Positions 43,536 through 53,913 of a DNA stretch of 64,000 nucleotides are shown piece by piece (the stretch's first letter is position 1; each line of letters starts with the position of its first letter). The position numbers and the translations under genes are program-made. Under the pieces are notes generated by a model. The model ran no database searches. It was not told the DNA's origin and saw nothing but the letters and a program-made list of their open reading frames with translations. The DNA is from CAVVDY01 sp963819645 (GTDB taxonomy: Bacteria > Acidobacteriota > Terriglobia > Terriglobales > Acidobacteriaceae). Where the stretch lies: positions 1-64,000 of the forward strand of contig CAWFWZ010000014.1 of the NCBI GenBank assembly GCA_963819645.1, given 5' to 3'.

Positions 43536-46284
43536 ATGACTACCGCCACGAAACCGTCGTCAAAGTTAAAAGTCGATCCGTCTTCCGACGTTTATCGCTC
43601 TGAAAGTAACCCGCTGGATCCGATTTTCGCGCCGCAAAGCGTCGCCGTAATTGGTGCCTCCGAGCGCCCCGGCAGCGTGGGACGTTCTGTTTTGTGGAAC
43701 CTGCTCAGCAGTCCTTTTGGCGGCACGGTGTTCCCGGTCAATTCCAAGCGGCCGAATGTCCTGGGCATCAAGGCCTATCCCAGGCTGGCTGACTTGCCGG
43801 ACAAGGTCGACCTCATTGTTGTGAGTACACCGGCTGACACGGTTCCCGACGTGATTGGCGAGGCGGTGAGCCTTGGCATTCCGGGGGCCATTATCATCTC
43901 CGCCGGCTTCAAGGAGCACGGCGAGCATGGCCAGGAGCTGGAGCGCCAGATCTCCGACATCATTCGCGGCAAGATGCGCGTGATCGGGCCCAACTGCCTG
44001 GGCGTGATGAATCCGATCAAAGGGCTGAACGCGACATTTGCTCACAGCATCGCTCGCCCGGGAACCGTCGCCTTCCTTAGCCAGAGCGGAGCCTTGTGCA
44101 CGGCGGTGCTGGACTGGAGTTTGCGCGAAAACGTCGGCTTCAGCGCGTTCGTTTCCACCGGATCGATGCTCGATGTCAATTGGGGCGACTTGATCGACTA
44201 CTTCGGCAATGATCCACGCACCAACAGCATCGTCATCTACATGGAATCGGTCGGCGACGCGCGCTCGTTTCTGTCATCGGCACGTGAAGTTTCGCTCAAC
44301 AAGCCAGTCATCGTCATCAAGGCAGGACGCACGGCGGCGGCGGCCAAGGCCGCGGCCTCTCACACCGGTGCGCTGACCGGCAGCGACGAAGTGCTTGACG
44401 CTGCCTTCCGCCGCTCGGGCGTGCTGCGCGTCAACAGCATTGCCGACATTTTCTTCATGTCCGATGTGCTGGCCAAGCAGCCGCGTCCGCGCGGTAAGCG
44501 GCTGGCAATTGTCACCAACGCCGGCGGCCCGGGTGTGCTGGCGACCGATGCCCTGGTGGCCGGAGGAGGCGAATTGGCGGAACTGTCGGCTGACTCGATG
44601 AAGGCCTTTGACGCGATTCTGCCGCCGCAATGGAGCCACAACAATCCAGTCGACATCCTGGGTGATGCCGAGCCGGAGCGTTACGCGAAGTCGCTGGAGA
44701 TTGCTGCCAACGATCCCGGGATCGATGGCATGCTGGTGATCCTGACGCCGCAGGACATGACTAATCCCACCCAGATCGCAGAAAAGTTGAAGCCCTACGC
44801 GAAGGGCCTGGGCAAACCGGTACTGGCGAGTTGGATGGGCGGCGCTGAGGTCGCAGCCGGCGACCAGATCCTGAACCAGGCGGGCATACCGACGTTTCAG
44901 TTTCCCGATAGCGCGGTGCGCGCCTTCAACTACATGTGGCGCTACGCCTACAACCTGAAAGGTCTGTATGAAACGCCCGCCTTGCAGCATCAGGCCGACG
45001 GCAGCCTGCAACGCGAAACGGCCGCGCAGATTATTCAGACGGTGCGCGAGTCGGGTCGGACCTTGCTCACCGAATTCGAGTCCAAGCAGTTGTTGGCGTC
45101 ATACGGGATCCCCGTCGTCGAGACGCGCCTCGCGCTTACCGAACAAGAGGCAGTGACGGCGGCTGCCGAGATTGGCTACCCGGTTGTCGTGAAGCTGAAC
45201 TCGCAGACGATTACCCACAAAACCGATGTGGGTGGTGTGATGTTGAACCTGCACGACGCCGAAGCGGTCAGCAGAGCATTCAAGTTGATTCAGCTGTTCG
45301 TCACCGAAAGGTCCGGTGCCGAGCATTTTCAGGGCGTGACAGTTCAGCCGATGGTGAAGCTCGGCGGCTATGAACTCATCGTCGGCAGCACCCTGGATTC
45401 GCAGTTTGGTCCTGTGATGCTCTTTGGCACCGGCGGCCAGCTTGTGGAAGTGTTCCGTGACCGCGCCTTGGCGCTGCCGCCGTTGAACTCTACTCTGGCG
45501 CGGCGCCTGATGGAGCAGACCAAAGTCTTCACCGCCCTGAAAGGCGTCCGCGGTCGGCCTCCGGTTGATATCGCCGCGCTTGGAGGAGCTGCTCGTGCGC
45601 TTCAGCCAGCTCATCGTCGAGCAACGTTGGATCAAGGAAATCGACATCAATCCGCTGCTGGCCTCTCCGGAGCGGCTGCTGGCGCTCGACGCCCGGGTCG
45701 TGATTCACGGCCTCGACATGCAGAAGGAAAACCTTCCTAAATCTGCAGTCAGGCCGTATCCGCAGCGGCTGGTTTCCACCTGGGTGACGAAGGAAGGCAA
45801 AGAAGTCGCGATCCGGCCCATCCGTCCGGAAGACGAACCGCTGCTGATCGAGTTTCACCAGAAGCTCTCGGAGCGCAGCGTATATCTCCGGTACTTCCAG
45901 CCTTTGAAGCTGACCCAGCGGGTGGCCCACGAGCGGCTGTCTCGCATTTGCTTTATCGATTATGACCGCGAGATGGTGCTGGTGGCGGAGCGGCCGAACG
46001 ATAAAGGCGAGCCCGAAATCCTCGCCATTGGCAGGCTTAGCAAGCTGCACGGCCTGAACGAGGGCGAACTGGCTGCCGTCGCTATCGACGCCGCGCAGCA
46101 CCAGGGATTGGGCACAGAGCTGTACCGCCGTCTCATAGATGTCGCCCGCGACGAGGGGCTGGGGAAATTAATTTCCAACATGCTCCCGGAGAACAAGGAG
46201 ATGCGCGCGATGTGCGTCAAGCACGGATTCAAGATGTTCTCCAGCCTGGAAGACAACATGATCCGGGCCGAACTGAACCTGTAG
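43536..46284 (+). CDS. NDP-forming acyl-CoA synthetase/protein acetyltransferase fusion (one frameshift)
   Basis: The restored chain of about 915 residues starts with a CoA-binding domain (SVAVIGASERPGSVGRSVLWN), a succinyl-CoA ligase-like part with the phospho-histidine region AASHTGALTGSDEV, an ATP-grasp domain (YPVVVKLNSQTITHKTDVGG), and a C-terminal GNAT domain (VAIDAAQHQGLGTELYRRLI). This is the architecture of PatZ/Pka protein acetyltransferases and ADP-forming acetyl-CoA synthetases. One extra G near 45585 (GCGCTTGGAGGAG) splits it; skipping it gives ALEELLVRFSQLIVEQ. It likely controls or performs acyl-CoA chemistry. Confidence 0.88.
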
Positions 46285-46414
46285 CTTGGCGGTCGTGACG
46301 ATAATCCAAGACGCTGCCAACCCCGCAATGTTATATTCGGGAGGCTGTACGGGGTATAAATGCGCTTCGGTGCCGCAGTCCTGACCGGGGCACGAAGGGA
46401 AATCCTCCACACCT

Positions 46415-47494
46415 GTGCCAAGTGAAAAACAGGTTAGATGGTCACAGCTCCGCGTCGGGCTGACCGTCATCTTCGCCAGCATCACGCTTGCCGTTCTGAT
46501 TTTCGTGATGACCGGCACGACCGGCCTGTTCACCAAGAAAATAATCCTGCATGCGTTCGTCGATAACGCGGGTGGATTACGCGTCGGCGCTCCCGCGCGC
46601 CTGGAAGGTGTGGACATCGGCAATGTCACCGGCATCCGCGTGGGTCAGGATCCCAAGCGCAAGGCGGCCCCGGTCGACATCACCATGAAGATCACCACCC
46701 GGTACCAGGACATCATGAAGAAGGACTGTGTGGCGTCGCTCAACACAGCTGGAGTTCTGGGTGAAGTTTTCCTTGATATCGACTGCCGCCAGGCTACCGG
46801 GGCGGCGCTGACGACGGGCGACGTTCTGCCGACCAAAGATGTGCCACAGTTGCAAGACGTAGTCAAAGCAACCCAGGGCACCATTGAGAACGTAAACGTG
46901 CTGCTGAACCGGGTCGACGATATCGTTTCTCACGTCCAGAACGGCGAAGGGTCGATCGGCAAAATCATCTACGATCCGGACCTCTACAATCGTGCTGACG
47001 ATACGTTGAAGCAACTGCAAAGTATCACTCAGCAGATTAACTCTCCTAACGGAAGCATCGGCAAGCTCATCAACAGCGACGAGCTCTACAACAAGGCCAA
47101 TGCCGCCGTCGACAATGTCAACAAGATCATCGACGAGGTCAACAACGGTCAAGGTACGATCGGCAAGTTCCTGAAGGATCCGGCGCTTTACGATGACGCG
47201 CACAAGACGATAAACCAGGCCAATGATCTGATCGCCGGAATCAATGCCGGCAAAGGCACCCTCGGCAAGCTGACCAAGGACGAGGCACTGGCGAACAAAA
47301 TCGACAACACCGTCACCCGGCTCGACCACATCATCGATCGTCTCGATAAGGGCGAAGGCACTGCCGGAAAGTTCCTCGTCGATCCCGCACTGTATGACAA
47401 CTCGAACAAGCTGCTGGTGGAAACGCGCGACCTGATTGCCGCGGTTCGCAAGGACCCGAAGAAGTATCTGACCATCCACCTGAAACTTTTCTAG
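46415..47494 (+). CDS. MCE/MlaD-family protein with five tandem C-terminal repeats
   Basis: The 359-residue product has an N-terminal membrane anchor (VGLTVIFASITLAVLIFVM) and an MCE domain (GGLRVGAPARLEGVDIGNVT). After residue 165 come five copies of a 35-40-residue repeat centred on GxGTIGKxxxDPxLY (GEGSIGKIIYDPDLY, PNGSIGKLINSDELY, GQGTIGKFLKDPALY and two more), predicted to make a long helical rod. MCE proteins carry lipids across the periplasm. The start is GTG at 46415. The ATPase and permease of a classical Mla system are not adjacent. Confidence 0.85.
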   Translation: MPSEKQVRWSQLRVGLTVIFASITLAVLIFVMTGTTGLFTKKIILHAFVDNAGGLRVGAPARLEGVDIGNVTGIRVGQDPKRKAAPVDITMKITTRYQDIMKKDCVASLNTAGVLGEVFLDIDCRQATGAALTTGDVLPTKDVPQLQDVVKATQGTIENVNVLLNRVDDIVSHVQNGEGSIGKIIYDPDLYNRADDTLKQLQSITQQINSPNGSIGKLINSDELYNKANAAVDNVNKIIDEVNNGQGTIGKFLKDPALYDDAHKTINQANDLIAGINAGKGTLGKLTKDEALANKIDNTVTRLDHIIDRLDKGEGTAGKFLVDPALYDNSNKLLVETRDLIAAVRKDPKKYLTIHLKLF

Positions 47495-47704
47495 GCAGCT
47501 TCTAACCTACGTCCAGCGGTTCACCCTCGAAAGCTGCATTCCGACACGAAGGCCTACGCGCACCGCATTCCCGCCGACTAAGGTTTATAGTTGTGTGTTT
47601 GCCGGAGCCCGGCTGATGGTCCACCTGCGGGGCCCGCAACATCGCGTTTGACCCGGAGCAAGGGGTTGCGCCCCGGCCAGACGACTCCTTTCCACGAGGC
47701 CTTC

Positions 47705-49750
47705 ATGCGGATTCGCGTTTCTCTCTTCTTAGGCTTGCTTTGCGCTCTGTTGTGTAATGCTCAAACAGAATCTTCGACGCCGGGAGGCATCAAGGAAATT
47801 CCTGGCTTCGACCTGACAGCCATCGACAAGTCCATCGATCCCTGTGTTGATTTTTATCAGTACGCCTGCGGCAATTGGATCAAGACCAATGCGATTCCAG
47901 CCGACAAGTCGCGCTGGGGCCGTTTCGATCAATTGCAAGAGCACAATTTCTACGTGATGCGCGACATTCTCGAGAGTGCCCAAAGCAAGCCGAAGTCTCC
48001 CATCGAGAAAAAAGTTGGTGATTACTACGCCGCCTGCATGAACGAAGAGGTGATTGAGAAGGCCGGCGCGGCTCCAATCCAGCCGGAGATGAAACGCATT
48101 GCGGCGATCAGCAATCGGCAGCAACTGATTGCGCAGGTCGCAGAGATGCACCGCGATGGATTGCCGGCACTGTTTGCTTTCTACTCTCAGCCTGACATGC
48201 ACGATGCCAATCAGACCATCGCGTATATCGACCAGGGAGGGATTACGCTTCCCGATCGCGACTACTACATCAAGAGCGATGCGAAATCGGTGGAGACGCG
48301 CGAGAAGTATCAGCAGCACGTGCAGAAGATGTTTGAGCTTGCGGGAGATTCACCCGATGTTGCAGCTCAAGAGGCCAAGACAGTGCTCGCAATTGAGACC
48401 GGTCTCGCCCAGGCTTCGATGGACCGCACCGAGCGTCGCGATCCCAAGAACCGCGATCACCTGATGAAAGCCGCTGAAGCCGAAACCCTGGCTCCGAATT
48501 TCGACCTGGCTCAGTACTTCGCGCAAAACGGCGCGCCCAAGTTCACCACATTGAACGTCGGCAATCCGAACTTCTTCAAGCAGGTGAATGAGCAACTCAA
48601 CTCTGCGCCTCTCGCAGACTGGAAGACCTATCTGCGTTGGCGCACCATCAACGACTACGCTCCCACGCTCAGCAAGGCATTTGTCGATGAGGATTTCGCG
48701 TTCAACGGCAAGTATCTTTCCGGCCAGAAGGAGATGGAGCCGCGCTGGGAGCGCTGCGTGCGCGCCACTAATAGTGGACTTGGCATGGCGCTGGGCCAGC
48801 TATACGTCGATCGCACCTTCGGACCCGAGGGCAAAGAGCGCACCATGAAGATGGTGAAAGCCATCGAGACCGCGATGCACCAGGACATTCAGCAGCTTGA
48901 CTGGATGTCTGACACCACCAAGCAGCAGGCGTACGTGAAGCTCAACACCATCGTCAACAACATCGGGTATCCCGACAAGTGGCGCGACTACAGCAGCGTG
49001 GTTGTGAACCGCGACGACTATGCCGGTAACACGCGGCGGGCTGCCAGTTTCGAAGTTCATCGCCAGCTGCAGAAGATTGACAAGCCGACCGATCGCAAAG
49101 ACTGGAGCATGACACCGCCGACGGTTAACGCCTACTATCGGCCGCCGATGAATGATATTAATTTCCCCGCCGGTATTCTTCAGCCGCCCTTCTACAGCAA
49201 GCCGATGGACGACGCTGTGAACTACGGTGGAATCGGCGTTGTGATCGGCCACGAGTTGACCCACGGCTTCGACGATCAGGGACGCAAGTACGACGCCGAA
49301 GGCAACTTCAAAGACTGGTGGACCGCGCAGGATGCCAAGGAGTTCGAGCAGCGCGCTACCTGTACTGCGGATGAGTACTCCAGCTTTGTCGCAGTGAAGG
49401 ACGACAAAGGCGAGGTCAAGCTCAATGGCCGGCTCACCCTGGGCGAAAACACAGCCGACAACGGCGGACTGAAGCTGGCTTACATGGCGCTGACCGACAT
49501 CATGGGCAACGCGCCGGTGAAGAAGATCGACGGCTACACCCCGCAGCAGCGCTACTTCCTGGCCTTCGGCCAAATCTGGTGCCAGAACGTCACCGATCAG
49601 GAAGCGCGCAAGCGTGCGCTCACCGATCCGCATTCACCCGGCGAGTGGCGGGTCAACGGCGCGGTGCAGAATTCCGCGGCTTTCCAGCAGGCTTTCGGCT
49701 GTAAGGCCGGCCAGCCCATGGTGCGCGAGAACGCGTGCCGTGTGTGGTAG
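47705..49750 (+). CDS. M13-family metallopeptidase
   Basis: The 681-residue product has a signal peptide (SLFLGLLCALLCNAQ), the neprilysin opening DPCVDFYQYACGNWIKTNAI, NAYYRPPMNDINFPAGILQP, HELTH at residues 516-520 with ENTADNGGLKLAY supplying the third zinc ligand, and ends MVRENACRVW with the typical C-terminal CxxW. It is a secreted or periplasmic zinc peptidase. It is followed 151 bases later by a paralogue, and the pair is characteristic of Acidobacteriota. A longer frame upstream (47591) precedes the signal peptide and is rejected. Confidence 0.93.
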   Translation: MRIRVSLFLGLLCALLCNAQTESSTPGGIKEIPGFDLTAIDKSIDPCVDFYQYACGNWIKTNAIPADKSRWGRFDQLQEHNFYVMRDILESAQSKPKSPIEKKVGDYYAACMNEEVIEKAGAAPIQPEMKRIAAISNRQQLIAQVAEMHRDGLPALFAFYSQPDMHDANQTIAYIDQGGITLPDRDYYIKSDAKSVETREKYQQHVQKMFELAGDSPDVAAQEAKTVLAIETGLAQASMDRTERRDPKNRDHLMKAAEAETLAPNFDLAQYFAQNGAPKFTTLNVGNPNFFKQVNEQLNSAPLADWKTYLRWRTINDYAPTLSKAFVDEDFAFNGKYLSGQKEMEPRWERCVRATNSGLGMALGQLYVDRTFGPEGKERTMKMVKAIETAMHQDIQQLDWMSDTTKQQAYVKLNTIVNNIGYPDKWRDYSSVVVNRDDYAGNTRRAASFEVHRQLQKIDKPTDRKDWSMTPPTVNAYYRPPMNDINFPAGILQPPFYSKPMDDAVNYGGIGVVIGHELTHGFDDQGRKYDAEGNFKDWWTAQDAKEFEQRATCTADEYSSFVAVKDDKGEVKLNGRLTLGENTADNGGLKLAYMALTDIMGNAPVKKIDGYTPQQRYFLAFGQIWCQNVTDQEARKRALTDPHSPGEWRVNGAVQNSAAFQQAFGCKAGQPMVRENACRVW

Positions 49751-49901
49751 CGCCGCAGGCAGAAGTCGGGTCGTGTTCTCTCGCCTCTTTGATTTTGTCA
49801 TCACGAGCGAAGCGAGGGATCTGGTCTTCTTTCCTGAGCCAATACGATGTTTTCTACTTCGAGGCTCCTTCGCCGGAGCCTCGCACCTTGAGTGAGGACT
49901 T

Positions 49902-51945
49902 ATGCGAAATCTTGTTTCCCTATTAGCCGTCGCGCTGTTCGCAATTACCGGGGCGCAGGCGCAAACAAATTCGGCCTCGACGGACGTTGTGAAGCCGATA
50001 AAAAGTTTTGACCTGAACGCGATCGACAAGTCCGTCGATCCCTGCAATGACTTTTACCAATTCGCCTGCGGAACTTGGGTGAAACAGAATCCCATTCCTC
50101 CCGACCAGGCCGCATGGGGACGCTTCAACGAGCTCCATCAGAACAATCAGATTATGTTGCGCAATATTCTCGACAAGCAGTCGGCGAATAATGCCGCACG
50201 CGACCCCAACAATCAGAAGATTGGCGATTACTACTACTCCTGCATGGACGAGGCCGGCATTGAAGCCAAAGGAACCAAGCCGCTTCAGCCTATGCTCGAC
50301 CGCATCAATGCGCTGAAGGACAAGTCAGAACTTCCCGCGCTGATCGGACAGATGCACAGCGCAGGCGTAAACGTTCTGTTCGCCTTCGGCTCCGAGCCCG
50401 ATGCCAAAGATTCGAAGATGGAGATCGCCGGCACCGACCAGGGTGGTTTGGGCTTGCCCGACCGCGATTACTACCTGAAGGACGACGCCAAATCGGTGGA
50501 GACACGTCAGCAATACCAGCAGCACGTGGCCAACATGTTCAAGCTTGCAGGCGATTCACCCGACAAGGCCGCAGCCGAAGCCAAGACCGTCATGCAAGTC
50601 GAGACCGCCTTGGCCAAAGCCTCACTCGATCGCACCGAGCGCCGCGATCCCAACAAGGTCTACCACAAGATGACGAAGGAACAGCTTCAGGAGCTGAGCC
50701 CCGCCTTCAAGTGGAATGAGTACCTGGTCGAGATCAAGAGTCCGGAGTTCAGCAGTCTCGACGTGTCGGTACCCGATTTCGTGAAGGGTATGAACCAGGT
50801 CGTCGCTACCAGCGACCTCGATACCATTAAGACTTATCTGCGCTGGCAGACTCTGCATGCGGCTGCGCCGATATTGCCGAAAGCCTTCGTCGAAGAGAAT
50901 TTCAATTTCTACGACAAGACACTGCGCGGCGCCAAAGAACTGAAGCCGCGCTGGAAGCGTTGCGTTACGTTCACCGATAACGACCTTGGCGAAGCGCTTG
51001 GCCAGGCTTACGTTGCGGAAGCGTTCCCGCCGGAATCGAAGGCCGCCATGCTGAAGATGGTGCATGAACTGGAAGCCGCGCTGAAGCAGGACATCACCGA
51101 GCTTTCCTGGATGAGCGAGGAGACCAAGAAGCAGGCGCTCGACAAGCTGGCTCACATCGACAACAAAATCGGCTATCCGAACAAATGGCGCGACTACAGC
51201 TCGCTCGATATCGTACGCGGCGACGCCCTGGGCAACTCAATGCGGTCCAACCAGTTCGAGTTCAAGCGCCAGCTCAACAAAATCAACAAGCCGGTAGATC
51301 GCCAGGAATGGGGCATGACTCCGCCGACGGTCAACGCTTACTACAATCCGCTGGAAAACAACATCAACTTCCCAGCGGGAATTCTTCAGCCTCCGTTCTA
51401 CGACAAGACCGCCGATGATTCGACAAATTTCGGCGCCATCGGCTCGGTGATCGGACACGAGTTGACGCACGGCTTCGACGACGAAGGCAGCCAGTTCGAC
51501 GCACAAGGCAACCTCAAGGACTGGTGGACGCAAGGCTGACAAAGAGCGCTTCGACAAGCTTGAGCAATGCCTGGTCGACGAATACGACGGCTTTACTGTG
51601 GTTGATGACGTTCACATCAAGGGCAAGCTGACGCTGGGCGAGAACACCGCCGACAACGGTGGCATTCGCATTTCACACATGGCGTTGCTCGATGTCCTGA
51701 CCTCTTCGCCGGAGAAGGACAAGGACGGCTTCACACCCGACCAGCGCTTCTACCTCGGCTACGGGCAGGTCTGGTGCGAGAACATGACGCCCGAGGCGGA
51801 ACGTCTACAGGCGCTCACCAACGAGCATTCCGATCCCAGGTACCGCGTCAACGGCGTGGTCTCGAATGACGCAGGCTTTGCCAAAGCGTTCGGATGCAAA
51901 GCCGGCTCGCCGATGGTCCGCAAGAACGCCTGCCGCACCTGGTAA
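49902..51945 (+). CDS. M13-family metallopeptidase, second copy (one frameshift)
   Basis: The product has a signal peptide (VSLLAVALFAITGAQAQ), DPCNDFYQFACGTWVKQNPI, INFPAGILQPPFY and HELTH at residues 519-523. An extra C near 51531 breaks the frame after LKDWWT; skipping it gives WWTKADKERFDKLEQCL and continues to ENTADNGGIRISH and the terminal CRTW at 51945. Restored length is about 680 residues. It is clearly a tandem duplicate of the preceding gene. An intrinsic terminator follows. Confidence 0.92.
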
Positions 51946-51966
51946 TTGAAACGGCGTGACTCACAG

Positions 51967-51993
51967 GCCCGGCTCAAGCGGCCGGGCTTTTTT
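51967..51993 (+). terminator. Intrinsic terminator after the second M13 peptidase
   Basis: GCCCGGC and GCCGGGC form a seven-pair stem with a seven-base loop, followed by six T. It lies 22 bases after the peptidase stop. Confidence 0.9.
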
Positions 51994-52029
51994 GTATTCG
52001 CGTGTCATCTGGAACGCAATTTCCAGCCG

Positions 52030-52086
52030 TGTCATCCCGAGCGGACCCCGAGCGTAGTCGAGGGGGAAGCCGAGGGACCTGCAGTT
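52030..52086. repeat. Dispersed repeat, TGTCATCCCGAGCG...GAGGGACCTGCAG family
   Basis: The element has the conserved ends seen at 2722-2763 with a longer, variable middle. It lies in the 51994-52215 gap, which has no other feature that I can support. Confidence 0.7.
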
Positions 52087-52215
52087 CTTCGCTGCACCAC
52101 GAACCGTCGCTGCGATAGAGGTACCTCCGCTGATTCGTCTGCGTTTATCCGGCGAACCTCCTGCTCGACCACGCAGCCCTATGAGCTATAGTGAAATTTA
52201 CCTTCTGGGAAGGCG

Positions 52216-53513
52216 TTGTCTGCTTTGCCGAGCCTCAAAAATTCCTTCCGATACCGGTGTTCTGCTCTACTCCTGATCGCGTTATTTGTATTTTCGGTCG
52301 GGTGCAGCAAGGCCAAGCTCGAACATCACGAATACATGTACGTCTCGGCTGCTGAAACCAGCCTGCGCGACCGCGTCGCCACTCTCTACGGCAAAGTGGG
52401 GACAGTTCAGAACGGCGAGCGAGTCGAAATTCTCGAGAAGCAGCGTCGATTCTTTCGGGTGAAGACCGACAAGGGACAAGAGGGCTGGATCGAAGAGCGC
52501 AGCCTGGTGCCGCAGGAGGTCTATGACGGCTTTCAGCAGCTTGCCAAAGACAGCTCCGGCATACCTGTACAGGCCCACGGCACCACTCGTGCTGAACTCA
52601 ACATGCACCTCACGCCGGCGCGCGAAGGCGAGCACCTCTACCAGCTCAAAGAAGGCGAGAAGCTCGAAATCCTCAAGCGCGCCACGGCTGATAAGAACGC
52701 GAAGAAGGCGTGCACCTCCCACGCCGGCCAAGAGCGCCTACCGCAACCACGCCCTCGAAGGGGAGTAAGTCTTCACCGCAATCCCATGTTGCGTCGAGCA
52801 AACCGGTGGCGAACAAGGCGGCAGGATCCAAGACGCCGTCAGCCGGTGCGACTTCTGCGAATGCGCCGTCTGCCGAAACTTCGTCCGCCGAACTCCCTAA
52901 GCCCATCATGGAAGACTGGTATCTGGTACGCGACCCAGGCGGGCGCGTTGGCTGGGTGCTGCTGCGCATGATCGATCTCGACGTTCCCCTGGACGTTGCG
53001 CAGTACGCTGAAGGCCAGCGCATCATGGGGTATTTCGTGCTGAACACAGTCGAGGAAACTCAGGACAATGAGACCAAGCAGGTGCCGCAATACCTCGTCC
53101 TGTTGAATGAGCCCAAGGATGGGCTGGCGTGGGATTACAACCAGATTCGCGTTTTCACGCGCAATCGGGCCAAGCATCGCTACGAGACGGCATACCGCGA
53201 GCGCAACATGGAAGGCTATCTGCCGGTCAGCGTGGGTCACCAGTATTTCGAGAAAGAAGGCGACCTGCCGACCTTCACCATCCGCAAGATGAATGACTCC
53301 GGCCAGATCGTCGCCACCACTTACAAGATGAATGGACCCATTGTGCGGCGTGTTCCTACTCCCGAGGAAGTAGCAGCGGAGAAGGCCAAGCACGAGGCTG
53401 ATCTGGCTGGCCGCCAGAAGGCCAACGCAGAGCGCAAGCAAAACGCAAGCTCCGCTCCGAAACAGAGCTCGACGCATAAGAAAAAGCACCACAAGAAACC
53501 GACAACTGACTGA
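52216..53513 (+). CDS. SH3-domain lipoprotein (one frameshift)
   Basis: The N-terminus (ALLLIALFVFSVGCSKAKL) is a lipoprotein signal with the cysteine at SVGC. Two bacterial SH3-like segments follow (SAAETSLRDRVATLYGKVG, then GQEGWIEERSLV). An extra base near 52711 shifts the frame; the second frame continues through a Ser/Ala/Pro linker to EDWYLVRDPGGRVGWVLLRMI and ends in a basic tail (KKKHHKKPTTD). Restored length is about 430 residues. It probably sits in the periplasm and binds peptidoglycan or a partner. The start is TTG with GGGAAGG upstream. Confidence 0.7.
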
Positions 53514-53596
53514 TCCTCACGCCAACCCCTGGTTCGCAGTAGGGCAGGCAGCAGCCGCCGCTCAGCGCCCATCCAACTGCTTGCGGAGGAATCTGG

Positions 53597-53860
53597 ATGG
53601 CCGAAAAAGTCAAAAAGCTCAATCTGGAACGCGACTACAAGAAGTACCTGTACTTCATCGATGGCGAGGGGAACGTCTGCCAGAAGCCCAAGTCCGGCGA
53701 GGGCGAATCCAAGGTTCTGGTCGAGCACGCTGTCGATCGTGACAACCAGTTCCTCTACTTTATCGATAAAGAGGGCGATGTCTCGCGTTCGCCAAGGGGC
53801 TCTAAGGGAGGCGGCAAGAAAGGCGCAGGCCGGGAAAGCGAAGGCAAGAAAGCTGCCTAG
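53597..53860 (+). CDS. Small hypothetical protein with two internal repeats
   Basis: The 87-residue product has LYFIDGEGNVCQKPK and LYFIDKEGDVSRSPR as two copies of an LYFIDxEGxV motif about 35 residues apart, and a Gly/Lys-rich tail. GGAGGAA lies six bases before the ATG. I do not recognise a function; the repeats suggest a small beta-strand or metal-binding unit. Confidence 0.65.
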   Translation: MAEKVKKLNLERDYKKYLYFIDGEGNVCQKPKSGEGESKVLVEHAVDRDNQFLYFIDKEGDVSRSPRGSKGGGKKGAGRESEGKKAA

Positions 53861-53913
53861 CTGACGCGCACTGCCCCCGCGGGAATTCTGAGCTTACGCC
53901 CTGGCTCCGCCTG

